From DAIOEK01 sp963828285 (GTDB lineage: Bacteria; Chloroflexota; Anaerolineae; Anaerolineales; Anaerolineaceae): a DNA stretch of 64,000 nt. The position numbers and the translations under genes were made by a program. Below the pieces are notes generated by a model that was not told where the DNA came from, did not search any database, and worked only from the letters and a program-made list of their open reading frames with translations. Location: contig CAWHEB010000001.1 of assembly GCA_963828285.1 (NCBI GenBank), positions 124,001 through 188,000 of the forward strand, in the 5' to 3' direction. Positions 1-10,634 of this stretch are shown here, in pieces. Positions within the stretch are counted from its first letter, which is position 1. Each line of letters starts with the position of its first letter.

Positions 1-410
1 TCAATGTGGATGCCTGGTGCCTGCGAAACGAATACATTCGAGTTATGCTGGGTGATCTGACTTGGACGGATTTCCTGGTTGAGAATGTGCCAGGAGGGAC
101 ACCACTTCATACAACAGATCAATTACGAGCATTTATGGAGATCCAAATTGCCAGACAATGGATGTTCACATCCTGCGGATGGTTCTTCGATGATTTTGAC
201 CGGATCGAACCTCGCAATAATGTCGCCTACGCGGCTCAAGCGATCAGCCGCGCAGAGCGGATCATCGGTAAAACCTTCATAAATGAGATCATGCCATCAT
301 TTACAACGATACGTAGCAGCCGTACAGGGATCACCGGCGATCAGGTTTTAATGCAAACTTACCAGCAGGCGTTGCTGTCCGAGAATCCATTTCTGGATTA
401 CATTGTTTAG
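1..410 (+). CDS. C-terminal end of a GH57/DUF3536-type protein (5' truncated by window)
   Basis: The reading frame is open from base 3 and stops at TAG 408-410; the start lies before the window. The visible ~135 residues contain TSCGWFFDDFDRIEPRNNV followed by an AAQAISRAERI helix. This resembles the end of DUF3536, a domain found C-terminal to glycoside hydrolase family 57 catalytic domains that act on alpha-glucans. The catalytic part is not visible, so the assignment rests on memory of this motif. The gene converges with the GH13-like gene on the other strand and their stop codons overlap by four bases (407-410), leaving no room for a terminator between them. Confidence 0.6.
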   Translation, partial: NVDAWCLRNEYIRVMLGDLTWTDFLVENVPGGTPLHTTDQLRAFMEIQIARQWMFTSCGWFFDDFDRIEPRNNVAYAAQAISRAERIIGKTFINEIMPSFTTIRSSRTGITGDQVLMQTYQQALLSENPFLDYIV

Positions 411-3400
411 GCGCGCAGTTCAGAAGAGATCAGCTTGATCAGATCATCCAGTTTGTAGGATGATTTTTTAACCATTTTATGAATTCGATCGAGTTCCAGT
501 TTGTATTTATTCAGCATCTCCACTTTTTCCGCCCAGATGGTGGGTGATGGTCCGATAGCGATCAGCATCATCCAGGTTAGCGTATGAAGATAAGCATCCA
601 TGGATTCACCTCTGAACCAGCGGATACCATCAGATTCGTTTACACCCAGGATCTCGTCCAATGATCGGTAGGTCAGGTAATTTGTAAACTGCACCAGGAC
701 GGAATCCTCGGGTTGATAGAATGTCACCGGATTTTGCATCCATTTTTCCAACACCCGGATCTGCCAGTTGGCTTCCCAATCATTCAATCCATTGGTGATC
801 ATCTGCGCCTGGATGGATAAATCCAGCCCGAAATGACGTACCAGGGATTCTTGTAAAGCTGACAGTGCCTCAAAAGGTAGACCTTTTTCCAGAATGCCGA
901 GAACGACCAATGACCAGCGGGATATGATCGGCAGCAATCCGGTCTCTTTTTTCTTCATATATTTGCTGTAATTTCGCCATGTTTTTGAGGGGTATAAAGG
1001 GGCTGGCGGCAAATCGGTACAAATGGACCGGATGGTAGCCGCGCAAACCATGATCTGCCGGGTCGTCTGGGCAACATCGGTTGGATAAAAACCGATACTG
1101 GAGTAAAGCTCAGCTACAAAATTGGATACTTTCTGTTCCAGATCGATCGACTTCCCGAATGGTTTGGGACGAACATCGATTTCGACATCTGGTTCTTCAG
1201 TACAACCGGAGAGGAATTCAAGGACAGGTCCGGCTAACAATTCAGAGAAAGCATTCTGCAGCTTCTGGTAGTGGATCTGGCGGTATTTCAGGTAAATATT
1301 GTGGATCGGACGACCTTGATATTGCCAGTAAAGCTTTTCCCAATCACCTGTGGTGTCATCCACCTGATGGAAATTCACCAGCACATGATACTCATAAGCA
1401 TTAAGCTCGAAATACATTCCCTCGTGGACAAGCGAGTCTGATTTCAATAAATAATCCATGCCGCTGATCACATCTGTGCAGATTGTAAACTCGCCTGGAT
1501 TTACCGACGCATGAATATGGGCAGACAATGCTTCTGTGCGGACAAAACCGGTGGCCTTATCCAGGAATCCGGTGGATGTTTTGATCCGGCCCGCTGTGGT
1601 GCCGAAACGGTTATGGAATAACACAAGGGAGAACTGATCCTGAAATGAATTACTGTAAGCGAAAACATCTTCAATCAACGAATCCATCTTCCTGGCGAAA
1701 ATCGTACATGCGGAAATTCTCCGCACCAGAGTAGATATAGCGTCGTTCGAGCAGCGGAGTGATCTCACGTTGATGTCTTTGGAAGAGGTCTTCATCTATC
1801 GTTTCATTCAAATATGCGCGGCGGTACTCCATGCCGTATTTCTCGGCGTATCCTTCCATCTGCCCGTGACCAAACATAGGTAGTCCCGGAAGTGTGGACA
1901 TGAGCACACAAATGCCAAAGTACTTGTCCCCCTTGCCGAACTGCTCCACAGCGGTCTTTTCATCTGGGTTGTTCATGAAATTGACCAACCGCTTCAGGAT
2001 CTCGGGGTCAAATTCGATGGTGTTCTGGATGAGCTTGCGGTAATTGGCGTTGTCTTCATTGCGCAGCATATTCATGAACGCGGAGTTGTAGACCCGGTGC
2101 ATGCCCAATGTGCGTACAAAATAGCTTTCCATCAACCAAAAGGCTTCAGCCAGTAGCAGTGTATCGGGCACCTCGCGGGCTACGGTATCCACCACGTCGC
2201 GCCAGAACTCCACCGGGAATGCCGCATCGAAATCCTGCTGGGAGATGGTATTCTCGGTGCGGGATGGGATGGCGCCGCCCGTCCCCGGAGCAGGGAACCA
2301 TAACCGCTGGTAATGCTTCTTCGCCAGGGTCATGGCGGCGTCAAAGCGGATGATCTGGAAACTGCGGGCGACATCCAACACTACGCGGATGATATCTTCA
2401 CGCACCACCGGCAGCAGATAGTTCAACTGGGCGGTGTCGTTCCACGGCATGGTGGTGCCGTCGTTGCCGTGATAGATGTAACGGGTATCCCCGGTGTTCT
2501 TATCCCAGCGCTTGAACACTACCGATGCGTCTGAGCGGGTATAGTAATGGTCTTCGAGATAAATGCCTACATTGGGATCGCTGGACAGGTCGGGTCCATC
2601 AAAGGTGTAAGCCGGGTAAGGAGGATACGGTAAGGATAAGAATTGGTCCGGTTTTTCGACCACAGCCCTTGAATCGATTCCCATGTGGTTGGGGACCATA
2701 TCGCTGGCAAGACGGATGCCGAGCAGGTTTGCACGATATTTCAGGTTATCCAATGCGGATTGACCGCCAAGGTCGGACGCGATCTGATACTCGTAGATCG
2801 AATACGCCGATGAAACAGCTTCCGGGTTGCCGCACATCTGCTTGATGCGCGCGGACGCCGGGCTGCGTTCCCACAATCCGATCAGCCATAAACCGGTGAA
2901 ACCGTTACGGGCTAATGCCACCAACTCCTCATCGGGGATCTGATCCAGACGGTTGATCTCGCGATGATACTTTTGCGAGAGCTGGAAAAGCCACACATAG
3001 GTGTTCTTGGCGATCAACACCAGCCGGCTCATCCAATCTCGGTCTTCGCTAAAACGTTCCTGATCGAGATCCAGCCAACCACGTAGCAGGGCGTAATCAG
3101 GAGCATACTGTAAACCGGGTCCGCCAAAACGCGGCTTGGATTCTTCGACGATCAAGTCGATACCGGTCAATAATCGGTTGAGGAAATCTCCCAACATCTC
3201 AGCCCATCGCTCGCGGATGAACTGCAACTGTCCTTGTAGCGAATAAGGCGAGTGTACTGCCGGAGCACGCAGCATGGTGATGATATCCTGATAATCGGGA
3301 CCATAGACTGGTTGGGTAAGAACAAATCCCTTCACCGCGTCTATGACTGCCAGATAAGCGGTTGTAGTACGCAGCTCAGAGTCATCGAAGAACTCGTCAA

Positions 3401-3875
3401 AGCGCAGGAAAGCCGGGTTGACATTTGCCAGCCACAACAGGATCATCTCTTCAAACGCGGCAACCCGGTTGGCATCATCGCTCAGATACTCCGCGACGGT
3501 GGATGACTTCTGGTAAACAGCTTTGGGAGGGAAAATCTCACAGAATTGGGTGAGCGTCTTCTCGAACACGGGCTTGGACACAGCCTCCAGAGCGGCATTC
3601 CATGCTTGCTGCAGCACTTCAGGATTCATTTCCTTGCGGTACAAGTGGAGTACATAATGGAGGATCTCGTCGATCAAACCCATGGCATATAGATTGGGAG
3701 TGGTCAGGTTCTTCTCGGCGATGGTCACCGGGTCCATCTTTTCGGTGATCTGCTGAATGAACTTCTTGATCGCCTGAATATTGGAGAAAACTACATTCCC
3801 ATCCAGCTCGAACAAGCTGTCAGTAAGCTGGTACTGGTCCCGAATTTCTTTGCGAATGTGAAATTCTCTGCCCAT
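407..3875 (-). CDS. Large alpha-amylase-family (GH13-like) protein, interrupted by one frameshift near 1673
   Basis: Two reading frames together make one protein of about 1,155 residues. The first (3875 to 1671, 734 aa) starts at an ATG behind an AAGGTGGTGGG ribosome site and carries GH13-like signatures: SDMVPNHMG (region I), IIRFDAAM (region II, Asp nucleophile), LLLAEAFW (region III, Glu acid/base). It ends at YDFRQEDGFVD-stop. Removing one A from the AA at 1673-1674 reads on as DGFVDEDVFAYSN into the second frame, which runs to 407. I therefore treat this as one gene with a one-base insertion. Expected role is alpha-glucan hydrolysis or transfer, probably cytoplasmic since no signal peptide is seen; substrate unknown. 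It is the last gene of a minus-strand run (thiolase, AlkZ-like, this gene), 22 bases after its neighbour. Confidence 0.7.
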
Positions 3876-3897
3876 TATCCCACCACCTTGTTGCAGA

Positions 3898-4770
3898 TCA
3901 ATTTTCTAAAAACTCCGGAAGGCACATCCAGTCAGAAGATTTATCTTTATCAGAATAAACCTGTGATTTTATTCTATCATTTTCCGTCAGACGGGTGATG
4001 CTGTGGTCTAACAATTTCCTGTCCCAGCGGAAAAGTTTCAGCGCGTGCGCCTTTCTGGCGGCGCCGGCAGACTTGAGATAGCCGTACAGCAGATGGTCGC
4101 GGGCATCCGGTTCGCTGATCGGGCGTGCCTGTTCGGTGAGCTCGGGGTAATGGCGCGGGACCAGGTCATAGATGAAGGCATACTTCCACGAGCCGACCGG
4201 GGCGACGCCCACCGGCAGGATCTTCATTTCCATCTGCAGGGTGTCGATGGCTTTGGTGAATTCCAGGTCACCCGCCTTGGAACTGAGATGACTGAGTCGT
4301 TTGATGGTAATGCTGTCCAGCGGACCGTTCTCCAGCAGCACATCATAGATCTGTTTGGCGGAAAGGGAGAGTTTGCCTTCCTGATAGGCGATGAGATGAT
4401 CTTCAGCCGGATCGCCGTAATTGTTGGAGAGCGCGTAGAGGTACGGCAGGGTATCCAGAGCGACCATGAAATTGCGTTTGCACAGGATGCGGGCGTAATA
4501 CCACTTGCGTTTGCCCAGCATCTCGTCCTTCCAACCCCAGGTGACATGCCCGGGATCATCGTGCTCATCGGCGACAGGGCGGTCTCCCGCAGCTGCAGTC
4601 CACAAGCTGGGGATGGGAATATCCTTCACCGGCCAAAAGGCGACGATCTTGTGATGGCTGACGAAGTCGATAGCCTGATCCACGGAACGCAGACGCTGAC
4701 CGGTTCGCAAACGGAATGACTCCCGGCGGTATTCTTCCAGGAGGGCGAGATTGATGTGCAGGGTATCCAT
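3898..4770 (-). CDS. Putative AlkZ-related / winged-helix DNA glycosylase-like protein
   Basis: 290 aa, no signal peptide or membrane segment. The arrangement (N-terminal helix LALLEEYRRESFRLRTGQRL, a central PLDSITIKRLSHLSS winged-helix-like segment, and a C-terminal LFRWDRKLLDHSITRL region) resembles AlkZ/YcaQ-related proteins, a family that includes DNA glycosylases acting on alkylated or cross-linked bases. I do not see the catalytic QxQ/QxD-type motif of true AlkZ/YcaQ enzymes with certainty, so activity is not claimed. It starts nine bases after the thiolase stop and is followed after 22 bases by the GH13-like gene, so the three are probably co-transcribed. The partners do not suggest a shared function. 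Confidence 0.5.
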   Translation of the reverse strand: MDTLHINLALLEEYRRESFRLRTGQRLRSVDQAIDFVSHHKIVAFWPVKDIPIPSLWTAAAGDRPVADEHDDPGHVTWGWKDEMLGKRKWYYARILCKRNFMVALDTLPYLYALSNNYGDPAEDHLIAYQEGKLSLSAKQIYDVLLENGPLDSITIKRLSHLSSKAGDLEFTKAIDTLQMEMKILPVGVAPVGSWKYAFIYDLVPRHYPELTEQARPISEPDARDHLLYGYLKSAGAARKAHALKLFRWDRKLLDHSITRLTENDRIKSQVYSDKDKSSDWMCLPEFLEN

Positions 4771-4779
4771 ACCCTGATT

Positions 4780-5934
4780 CTATTTCACTTTGAGAATATG
4801 GGTAACGATATTGGAACCACTTCCGCCAATGTTCTGCGCCATACCGACCCTGGCTCCATCGATCTGGTTTCCGCCTGCTTCGCCCCACAATTGCTGGACC
4901 ACCTCGGTGATCTGGTACAAACCGGTGGCGCCTACCGGATGACCGCGGGCTTTCAATCCGCCGCGGGTGGCCATCGGGACGCGGCCTGTGGGGAGGATCT
5001 CCCCATCATTCGCCAGGCGGGGAGCCTGACCCTTCTCACAGAAGCCGGATGCTTCGAGCGAAAGGGCAGCCATGATCGAGAAGGCGTCGTGGGATTCGAA
5101 CACATCCACATCCGCTGAGGAGACACCAGCCATGGCGTAGGCTTTCTTCGAGGAGAGTTCAGCGGCTTTCAGCCAGAGCGGTTCCTTGCGGTCGTGGATT
5201 GCGATGGTATCGGTGGCTGCGCCTGAACCAGCTACCAGCACGGTCGGGCGGTTGGAGACGGGTATGGCACTCAACGGAACGAGGATGGCAGCCGCGGCAC
5301 CATCTCCCATGGGAGAGGCGTCCATCAGGTTGATGGGCGGACAGATCATCCCGGCTCGTAGATATGCTTCCATGCTGATCGCATCCTGGAAGCGGGCTTT
5401 GGGATTCTTCGCGCCGTTGGCGTGGGCATTGATCGAGAAAGCGGCAAAATCTTCCTTCTTCCAACCGTATTCGTGCATGTAACGGTTCATGATGAAGGCG
5501 TTCAACGCCACAAAAGAGAGACCCATACCGGCTTCATAATCTGCGTCGGCGGCGGTGGCCAATTCAGCAGTGATCTCGGCACCCGGGGAGTCGCTCATCT
5601 TCTCGACAGCGGAGACGATGACACAATCCATCTCGCCGGAAGCGACTGCCATCAATCCCATACGGAAGGCTGAGGCACCCGAACCGCAGGCAGCTTCCAC
5701 CTTGACGGCTTCGGTGTAGCGCAATCCCACCCAGTCTGCGATGAGCGCACCCAGATGTCCCTGCTTGTTGGCAGAGGAGGACATCATGTTGCCGACAAAG
5801 ACCGCATCGGCATGATCGCGCCCGGCGTCGCGCATGGCGTCAATGATCGCCTCACCCGCCAGCTCGCGGATGGTCTTATCCCAATGTTCATCTACTTTGG
5901 TTTGGCCGATTCCGATGACAGCTACTTCACGCAT
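4780..5934 (-). CDS. Thiolase family protein (acetyl-CoA acetyltransferase / SCP2-thiolase type)
   Basis: 384 aa from the ATG at 5934, chosen because GGAGAAACCT precedes it and the family N-terminus (MREVAVIGIGQTKV) begins there; an upstream in-frame start would add 20 atypical residues. Features: active-site Cys in AACGSGASAFR, His in ESHDAFSIM, and the C-terminal KARGHPVGATG and GGSGSNIV motifs. This fits the archaeal/SCP2-like thiolase group that condenses or cleaves acyl-CoA in the cytoplasm. In many genomes such thiolases sit with a DUF35 OB-fold/zinc partner or an HMG-CoA synthase; neither is adjacent here. The substrate is unknown. First gene of a three-gene minus-strand run, divergent from the cyclase gene. 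Confidence 0.9.
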   Translation of the reverse strand: MREVAVIGIGQTKVDEHWDKTIRELAGEAIIDAMRDAGRDHADAVFVGNMMSSSANKQGHLGALIADWVGLRYTEAVKVEAACGSGASAFRMGLMAVASGEMDCVIVSAVEKMSDSPGAEITAELATAADADYEAGMGLSFVALNAFIMNRYMHEYGWKKEDFAAFSINAHANGAKNPKARFQDAISMEAYLRAGMICPPINLMDASPMGDGAAAAILVPLSAIPVSNRPTVLVAGSGAATDTIAIHDRKEPLWLKAAELSSKKAYAMAGVSSADVDVFESHDAFSIMAALSLEASGFCEKGQAPRLANDGEILPTGRVPMATRGGLKARGHPVGATGLYQITEVVQQLWGEAGGNQIDGARVGMAQNIGGSGSNIVTHILKVK

Positions 5935-6037
5935 AGGTTTCTCCAGCAGTTTTATTGTATGATTAAGCCTGATTATAGGCTCAATTGCTCTCATATCCTA
6001 TCAAACCTGCGTTGGGCACACTTTATTGGAGAGAACC

Positions 6038-6676
6038 ATGAAAATTCGCGATATCACTCTGACCTTATCCCCCGATATGCCGTTCTGGCCGGGAGACCCT
6101 GCGTTGAAGTTGGAGCGCGTGCGCAAGATCGAGGAAGGCGCCAACAGTAACTCATCGGAGCTGACCATGCGGGTGCATACGGGGACGCATGTGGATGCGC
6201 CTGTGCATTTCACCAATGGGGAGGCGGGGGTGGAGACGTTACCGCTTTCGGTGCTGATCGGATTCTGCTGCGTGATCGAGATCCCCGAAGAGGAGAAGGT
6301 GATCAGCAAAGAGGTGCTGCAGAAGGTGTACCTGCCGCAGAACTGCCAGCGCATCCTGTTCAAGACGCGCAACTCGCAGTATTGGGCACAGGGGGTGAAG
6401 GACTTCCAGCCGGATTTTGTTGGGATTAGCGAGGATGCGGCGCTGTTCCTGGTGGAACGCGGCTGCCAGTTGGTGGGATTGGATTACCTGTCGATCGCTC
6501 CGTATAAGAACAGCCGCCCGACGCATGAGGCTTTCCTGAAGCATAATGTGATCGTGGTGGAGGGGCTGGACCTTTCGAAGGTGGGCGAGGGCTATTACTC
6601 GCTGTTCTGCCTGCCGATCAAGCTGGAGGGCTCGGACGGCGCCCCGGCACGGGTGGTGCTGATCGACGAGGAGTGA
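6038..6676 (+). CDS. Cyclase family protein (kynurenine formamidase-like metal hydrolase)
   Basis: 213 aa from the ATG at 6038, preceded by GGAGA at close spacing; a TTG twelve bases upstream is in frame but has no better ribosome site. The sequence has the family hallmark HTGTHVDAPVHF, which supplies His/Asp ligands for the catalytic metal, preceded by DITLTLSPDMPFWPGDP at the N-terminus. Cyclase-family (PF04199) enzymes hydrolyse amides or cyclic substrates such as N-formylkynurenine. No tryptophan catabolism gene is adjacent, so the substrate is not inferred. Transcribed alone, divergently from the thiolase. Confidence 0.85.
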   Translation: MKIRDITLTLSPDMPFWPGDPALKLERVRKIEEGANSNSSELTMRVHTGTHVDAPVHFTNGEAGVETLPLSVLIGFCCVIEIPEEEKVISKEVLQKVYLPQNCQRILFKTRNSQYWAQGVKDFQPDFVGISEDAALFLVERGCQLVGLDYLSIAPYKNSRPTHEAFLKHNVIVVEGLDLSKVGEGYYSLFCLPIKLEGSDGAPARVVLIDEE

Positions 6677-6763
6677 GTCTTTAACAGGTTGGCACTCAGA
6701 TTCGCTTCAGGCACAATGTCCGCATCCTACAGATCAATTTGCGCGTCGATTTAGAGATCTAAT

Positions 6764-7750
6764 CTATTCTTCTTTTTCCTCTACTTCATCCTTCACGTTC
6801 TCATCCCCGGGGACAAAGAAGCGGATATTACGAAGCTTTTTATGCTTTGGTGAAACAGGGCAGTTCAGATTACCATCCAGCTCCTGCTCCTTGTCACATT
6901 CCGGGCAGAAACCAACGGCTTTGACCTGGCCAGCGGCGACCATCTTTTTACGTTCGTCCTGGAAGAATAAGTCCATCATCCCGGTTCCGCCCTTGCTGTC
7001 AAAGCCCACAGCAAAAGCATCGCCATCCCCTCCCAATACCGAAACGAGGTTTTTGCTTGAATCGGATAATCCGCCAGTGTACAGATCCTTCTGGTGGGCT
7101 TGCGCATAGTATGTGAATGCCAGATGCGTTCGGGCAACTTCAGTCTCGTTCCCAAGACGCTTATATGTTTCTTCTAATTTGGTATATAAATCCCGGATGG
7201 CGATCTTCATATTATGCTGCTCAACGCCTTTGAAATTCTTGGTCTGTCTTTTTGCGGTTGGGATGAGCATTTTTAATTCTTCCGCCAATTCGGTGAACAT
7301 CTCCAGTTTTTCGTACAGAGGGAATCTCTCCATCCGTAAGGCGAGTTGTTTCTCTTTCGGAGCCATCTCCAATGCTTTGTTGAAGTCTGCCAGTGCCTGT
7401 CCGGCATCCAGGCTGATATGCCGGCGTGCACGAGTGGCATAGTGTTCATGAGTGACGGCTGCGCTATCAGGCGCTTTTTTACCAAAAGTCGCCATCATTG
7501 TGCCAATAAACGCAATAACAGCGATCCCGATCAAAATATATGCGATCCATTTCAGAAAAACTGCAGGTTCCTTCGCGGAAAGAATGAGATAAGCAATTCC
7601 ACCCGGAAGTAGGACAAACAATCCCAGGGCGAAGAAAAGAAAACTTGTCTTTGACATTTGGTTTGGTGGGGGTAACAGGTCAGCACTACAGTGCAGACAG
7701 ACAGTCGCATCGGGTGGGTTACTGGTTTTGCATTTAGCGCAGTAGATCAT
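6764..7750 (-). CDS. Zinc-ribbon membrane protein with helical-repeat cytosolic domain
   Basis: 328 aa from the ATG at 7750; GGAGGG lies four bases before it, so I prefer it to the ATG twelve bases upstream. The N-terminus has a double-CxxC zinc ribbon (CAKC...CLHC), followed by two hydrophobic segments (roughly residues 35-90, FLFFALGLFVLLPGG and WIAYILIGIAVIAF). A charged helical region with TPR-like spacing follows, and the C-terminus carries a second Cys pair (FCPECDKEQELD). The C-terminus is strongly acidic (DEVEEKEE). I do not recognise a named family. Such ribbon-TM-TPR proteins are common in Anaerolineae but functionally undefined. Confidence 0.75.
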   Translation of the reverse strand: MIYCAKCKTSNPPDATVCLHCSADLLPPPNQMSKTSFLFFALGLFVLLPGGIAYLILSAKEPAVFLKWIAYILIGIAVIAFIGTMMATFGKKAPDSAAVTHEHYATRARRHISLDAGQALADFNKALEMAPKEKQLALRMERFPLYEKLEMFTELAEELKMLIPTAKRQTKNFKGVEQHNMKIAIRDLYTKLEETYKRLGNETEVARTHLAFTYYAQAHQKDLYTGGLSDSSKNLVSVLGGDGDAFAVGFDSKGGTGMMDLFFQDERKKMVAAGQVKAVGFCPECDKEQELDGNLNCPVSPKHKKLRNIRFFVPGDENVKDEVEEKEE

Positions 7751-8085
7751 TTTTCCCTCCATGCTGATACGCTATTAAATTGTACTTTTCGGAAAACTCA
7801 ATCTTAATCATTATAGTGTCAATATAAATAAGGAATGAATGTGGGTAGGAGATGGGAGGTGGGTTTCACGGGTCGCTAAGATTCCCAGTCGACACCAGTC
7901 ACAAATGACAGTAGAAATTCCAAATATTATTGCTTACAATATTCTATAAAATAGGTCCCGCAGATTCGGGGTTAACAGGGGATTTTCGGAATTGGAACAA
8001 ATAACGAATATTGGTTTCGATTGAGCCCAGTCCCATAAATACTGGTGCGTCAAGCAAGCAGTAACCGGAATCAGGGGAGGTGATC
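7751..8085. other. Intergenic region without a gene (335 bases)
   Basis: Divergent spacer between the zinc-ribbon gene and the lipoprotein at 8086. AT-rich near 7800-7850. It contains a GTGGGTTTCACGGGTC stretch near 7859 resembling half of the GGGTTTCGTGG repeat seen at 10543 and 12021. No open frame with a ribosome site was found. Confidence 0.6.
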
Positions 8086-9601
8086 ATGCGTGCTGTAAAG
8101 GTCCTTTTTGTCTTGGGAGTATGCGTTCCAACACTTGCCTGCAGTCTCTTCAGCGCTGCGACCAGGGATAACCCGAATTGCGGAAGATCCCGAACCGGTG
8201 CTCACTGAACCAACCGCGGAGATTGCGGCGCAACCGGCGGCAACGCAGGCAGTGGAACCTGAGAATCAGCCTGTGGTGGTCTCTACCGGGGTGATCAGCC
8301 CCGATGCGCTGCAGTATATGGGGGCATTCCGCCTGCCCGGTGAAGGCGACCGTCCCAAAACCTTTGCCTACGGCGGGAACGCGATGACCTTTTTCCCCGA
8401 TGGGGACCCGAACGGCGCGGAGGATGGATTCCCGGGATCGTTGTTCATCAGCGGGCATGACCGTATCAGCTACGGCGAAGTACCCGATGGCAACCAGATC
8501 GCCGAGGTCAGCATCCCCGTGCCGGTCATTTCGCGCAATCTGGCAGATCTTCCCCTCCCCGTATTCTTGCAGGATTTTTCCAATGTGATCGGGGACCATT
8601 TCAAGGGGTTGGATGAGATCCCGCGGATGGGTATGCAATACCTGAATGATCCCAAAGGCGGATCTTATTTGCACCTGGCATTCGGGCAGCACATGCAGTT
8701 TGGCAGCCAACCTTCGCACGCCATGGTGAGCACGGATCTCGACCCGGCATCATTTTTAGGGGAATGGTACATCGGGGAGCTCGATCCGCACGGGATCAAC
8801 GGCTTCCTGTTTGATCTTCCGCAAGCATGGGCGGATTCATATGCCCGGGGTTATCCGCTGGCGACCGGCAGAATGCGGGACGGCGGTCTGGCAGGGATGG
8901 GTCCGTCGTTGTACGCTTACCAGCCTTTTGGCGCGGATGGATCGACCATGCCGGACGGCAGCCATCTGGACTACGTCACCCTGTTGCAATACGAAAATTC
9001 GCTCACAACCGATGATCTATCCAAAGGAATGACCGGCTACCAGCATCCCGATGAGTGGGAAGGCGGGGCGTTCATGGAAGATGCTGCCGGGAAACAGGCA
9101 GTGGTCTTCGCCGGCACCAAAGGGACCGGGGACAAATTCTGGTACGGATATCTGGATGCCGAGAATCCCACCCAACCGTGTGTGGATACCGGCGTCACCG
9201 ATTATGTCACCTGCCGCATGGCGGATGGGAGTTCCTGTCCGAAGGCGGACTTCTCCGGCTGCTGCGACGAAGAGGCAGGATTGTGCGCCACAAACCGCGG
9301 ATGGTGGTCAAGCAGGTTTGACGCGCAGATCATCTTCTACGACCCGGCAGACCTGGCGAACGTGGCAGCCGGCAACCTGGAATCCTGGCAGCCGCAGCCG
9401 TATGCCGCATTGGATATCGATGAATTCCTGTACTTCTCCCCGGCAGAATGGGACCGGCCGATGCTGGGTTGGGGGGATCAACGCCGTTTTCGCATAGGCG
9501 ACGTTACCTTTGACCGGGAGAACGGGATCCTGTATGTCCTGGAATTGTTCGGGGATGAGACCAAACCGGTGGTGCATGTGTGGAAGGTAGCGGAAAAATG
9601 A
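8086..9601 (+). CDS. Secreted lipoprotein of unknown function, frameshifted near the N-terminus
   Basis: The ATG at 8086 follows GGGGAGG at ideal spacing and encodes a lipoprotein signal (MRAVKVLFVLGVCVPTLAC, lipobox PTLAC). That frame stops after about 40 codons, while the next frame is open through 9601. A one-base insertion between about 8150 and 8190 would join them to a ~504-residue protein. The mature part has a short Glu/Pro/Thr linker, then a region with repeated MGAFRLPG, GSLFISGHD, GGAFMEDA and FDAQIIFYDP segments suggestive of a beta-propeller or beta-rich extracellular domain. A Cys cluster near residue 370 (SSCPKADFSGCCDEEAGLC) may form disulfides. Family not recognised. The HIT gene follows directly and may be translationally coupled. 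Confidence 0.65.
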
Positions 9602-9636
9602 GAGCATTACTTGGACGGCTTACATCATGGAGGAAA

Positions 9637-10132
9637 ATGGATCCGCTTGAACATCCGCGAACTGATGAGGATGTGATATTCATTGCAGCGTTAAGTGTTT
9701 CCACTTTACTGCTTTTTCGTGATCAGCGGTTTCGCGGTTATTCCATTTTGAGCTTTGATCCGTGGAATGCGACCAGCCTGGATTCCCTATCCGACGATGA
9801 ATACTCTTCCTTTTGCGCAGACCTTCGGACTGCAACAAAGGCAATCCGCCAGGCGTTGGAACCAGACCATATGAATGTTGAATTGTTAGGGAATACGAAT
9901 CCACATCTCCACTGGCATATCATCCCGCGTTACCGCTCAGATCCGCAGATGGGGACGTCCCATCTGGGAAGCATATCCACCCAATGAATTCAAAATCAAC
10001 CGATACCAATTATCTGATGGTGAATACCGCGAATTGATTGGTAAAATTCAATCCTGTTTGCCGATGTATCGATCATTACAAATAAAATCCATCTCGTATC
10101 ATTATTTTGTTTTTCACCGGAGCCAACCATGA
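9637..10132 (+). CDS. HIT-domain hydrolase (diadenosine polyphosphate hydrolase-like), frameshifted near 9945
   Basis: The HIT signature NPHLHWHIIPRY (His-x-His-x-His triad) is clear; the family hydrolyses Ap4A or nucleoside phosphoramidates in the cytoplasm. I start at the ATG at 9637, preceded by GGAGG at short spacing; the ATG at 9598, overlapping the upstream stop, is an alternative. After the triad the frame runs out, but deleting one C around 9945 restores the conserved DPRWGRPIWEAY, so a one-base insertion is near certain. The restored frame then runs to a TGA at 10130-10132, overlapping the next ATG; the last 20 or so residues look less conserved, so the exact end is uncertain. Confidence 0.8.
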
Positions 10133-10497
10133 ATCCACTTGCCAGCACCATCATCACATCAGCGTTAGTCTTCTATTCCATTGGCGTATGGGGAGAACGG
10201 ATCAGCGGAAGGCTGCGATGGTGGAATCTGGTTTTCTTTCTTCTGGGTCTGATCTGCGACACCTGGGGGACAGGGCTGATGTTCGAGTTCGTCGGCGGGA
10301 TGGCGTTCGATGTGCACGGGATTTCAGGATTGATCGCGATCCTGCTGATGTTCGTCCACGCAGTTTGGGCGTTGGTGGTCCTGCTGAAAAAAGATGAAAA
10401 TGCGATCCGCAATTTTCACAAGTTCAGTGTGTTTGTGTGGGTTGTGTGGCTGATCCCATATTTCAGCCCGATGTTCTTTGCCATCGTCACAAAATAG
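10129..10497 (+). CDS. HsmA/TIGR03987-like small membrane protein
   Basis: 122 aa with four hydrophobic segments (about residues 8-26, 34-52, 63-86, 98-118). The pattern of an FYSIGVWGERISG start, GLICDTWGTGLM in TM2 and a central His (DVHGISG) matches my memory of the TIGR03987 family. A Clostridioides difficile member, HsmA, is linked to heme sensing and resistance. The conserved His residues could bind heme, but that is inference. No MarR-type hsmR regulator is adjacent. The start is fixed by CGGAG about seven bases upstream. Confidence 0.7.
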   Translation: MNPLASTIITSALVFYSIGVWGERISGRLRWWNLVFFLLGLICDTWGTGLMFEFVGGMAFDVHGISGLIAILLMFVHAVWALVVLLKKDENAIRNFHKFSVFVWVVWLIPYFSPMFFAIVTK

Positions 10498-10542
10498 GGA
10501 GAACCTCATCGAGTACAATCCGCTGCGCAGGACATAGTAGTC

Positions 10543-10578
10543 TAGGTGGGTTTCGTGGAGAGCGCTCAACCCAACCAA
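10543..10578 (+). repeat. Short dispersed repeat, GGGTTTCGTGG...CTCAACCCA type, copy 1
   Basis: TGGGTTTCGTGGAGAGCG is followed by CTCAACCCAACC, giving TGGGTT/AACCCA ends around a variable centre. Related copies are at 12021, 12084 and 13451. Copies 1 and 3 also share a preceding CTGCGCAG block, so the repeat unit is longer than the palindrome. Confidence 0.6.
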
Positions 10579-10595
10579 CAACTCATTAGAATTAT

Positions 10596-10627
10596 AAAGC
10601 TGGGAGGGTGATCACCCTCCCAGCTTT
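10596..10627. terminator. Bidirectional hairpin terminator
   Basis: A perfect 15-base inverted repeat (AAAGCTGGGAGGGTG, two-base loop, exact complement) lies between two convergent genes ending at 10497 and 10635. The stem's own A/T ends supply short U runs in both directions. Confidence 0.8.
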
Positions 10628-10634
10628 ACTGACT

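Noticed and set aside
4045..4719. 224-codon open frame on the plus strand
   Set aside because: It lies antisense to the AlkZ-like gene, has no ribosome site and no recognisable protein features.
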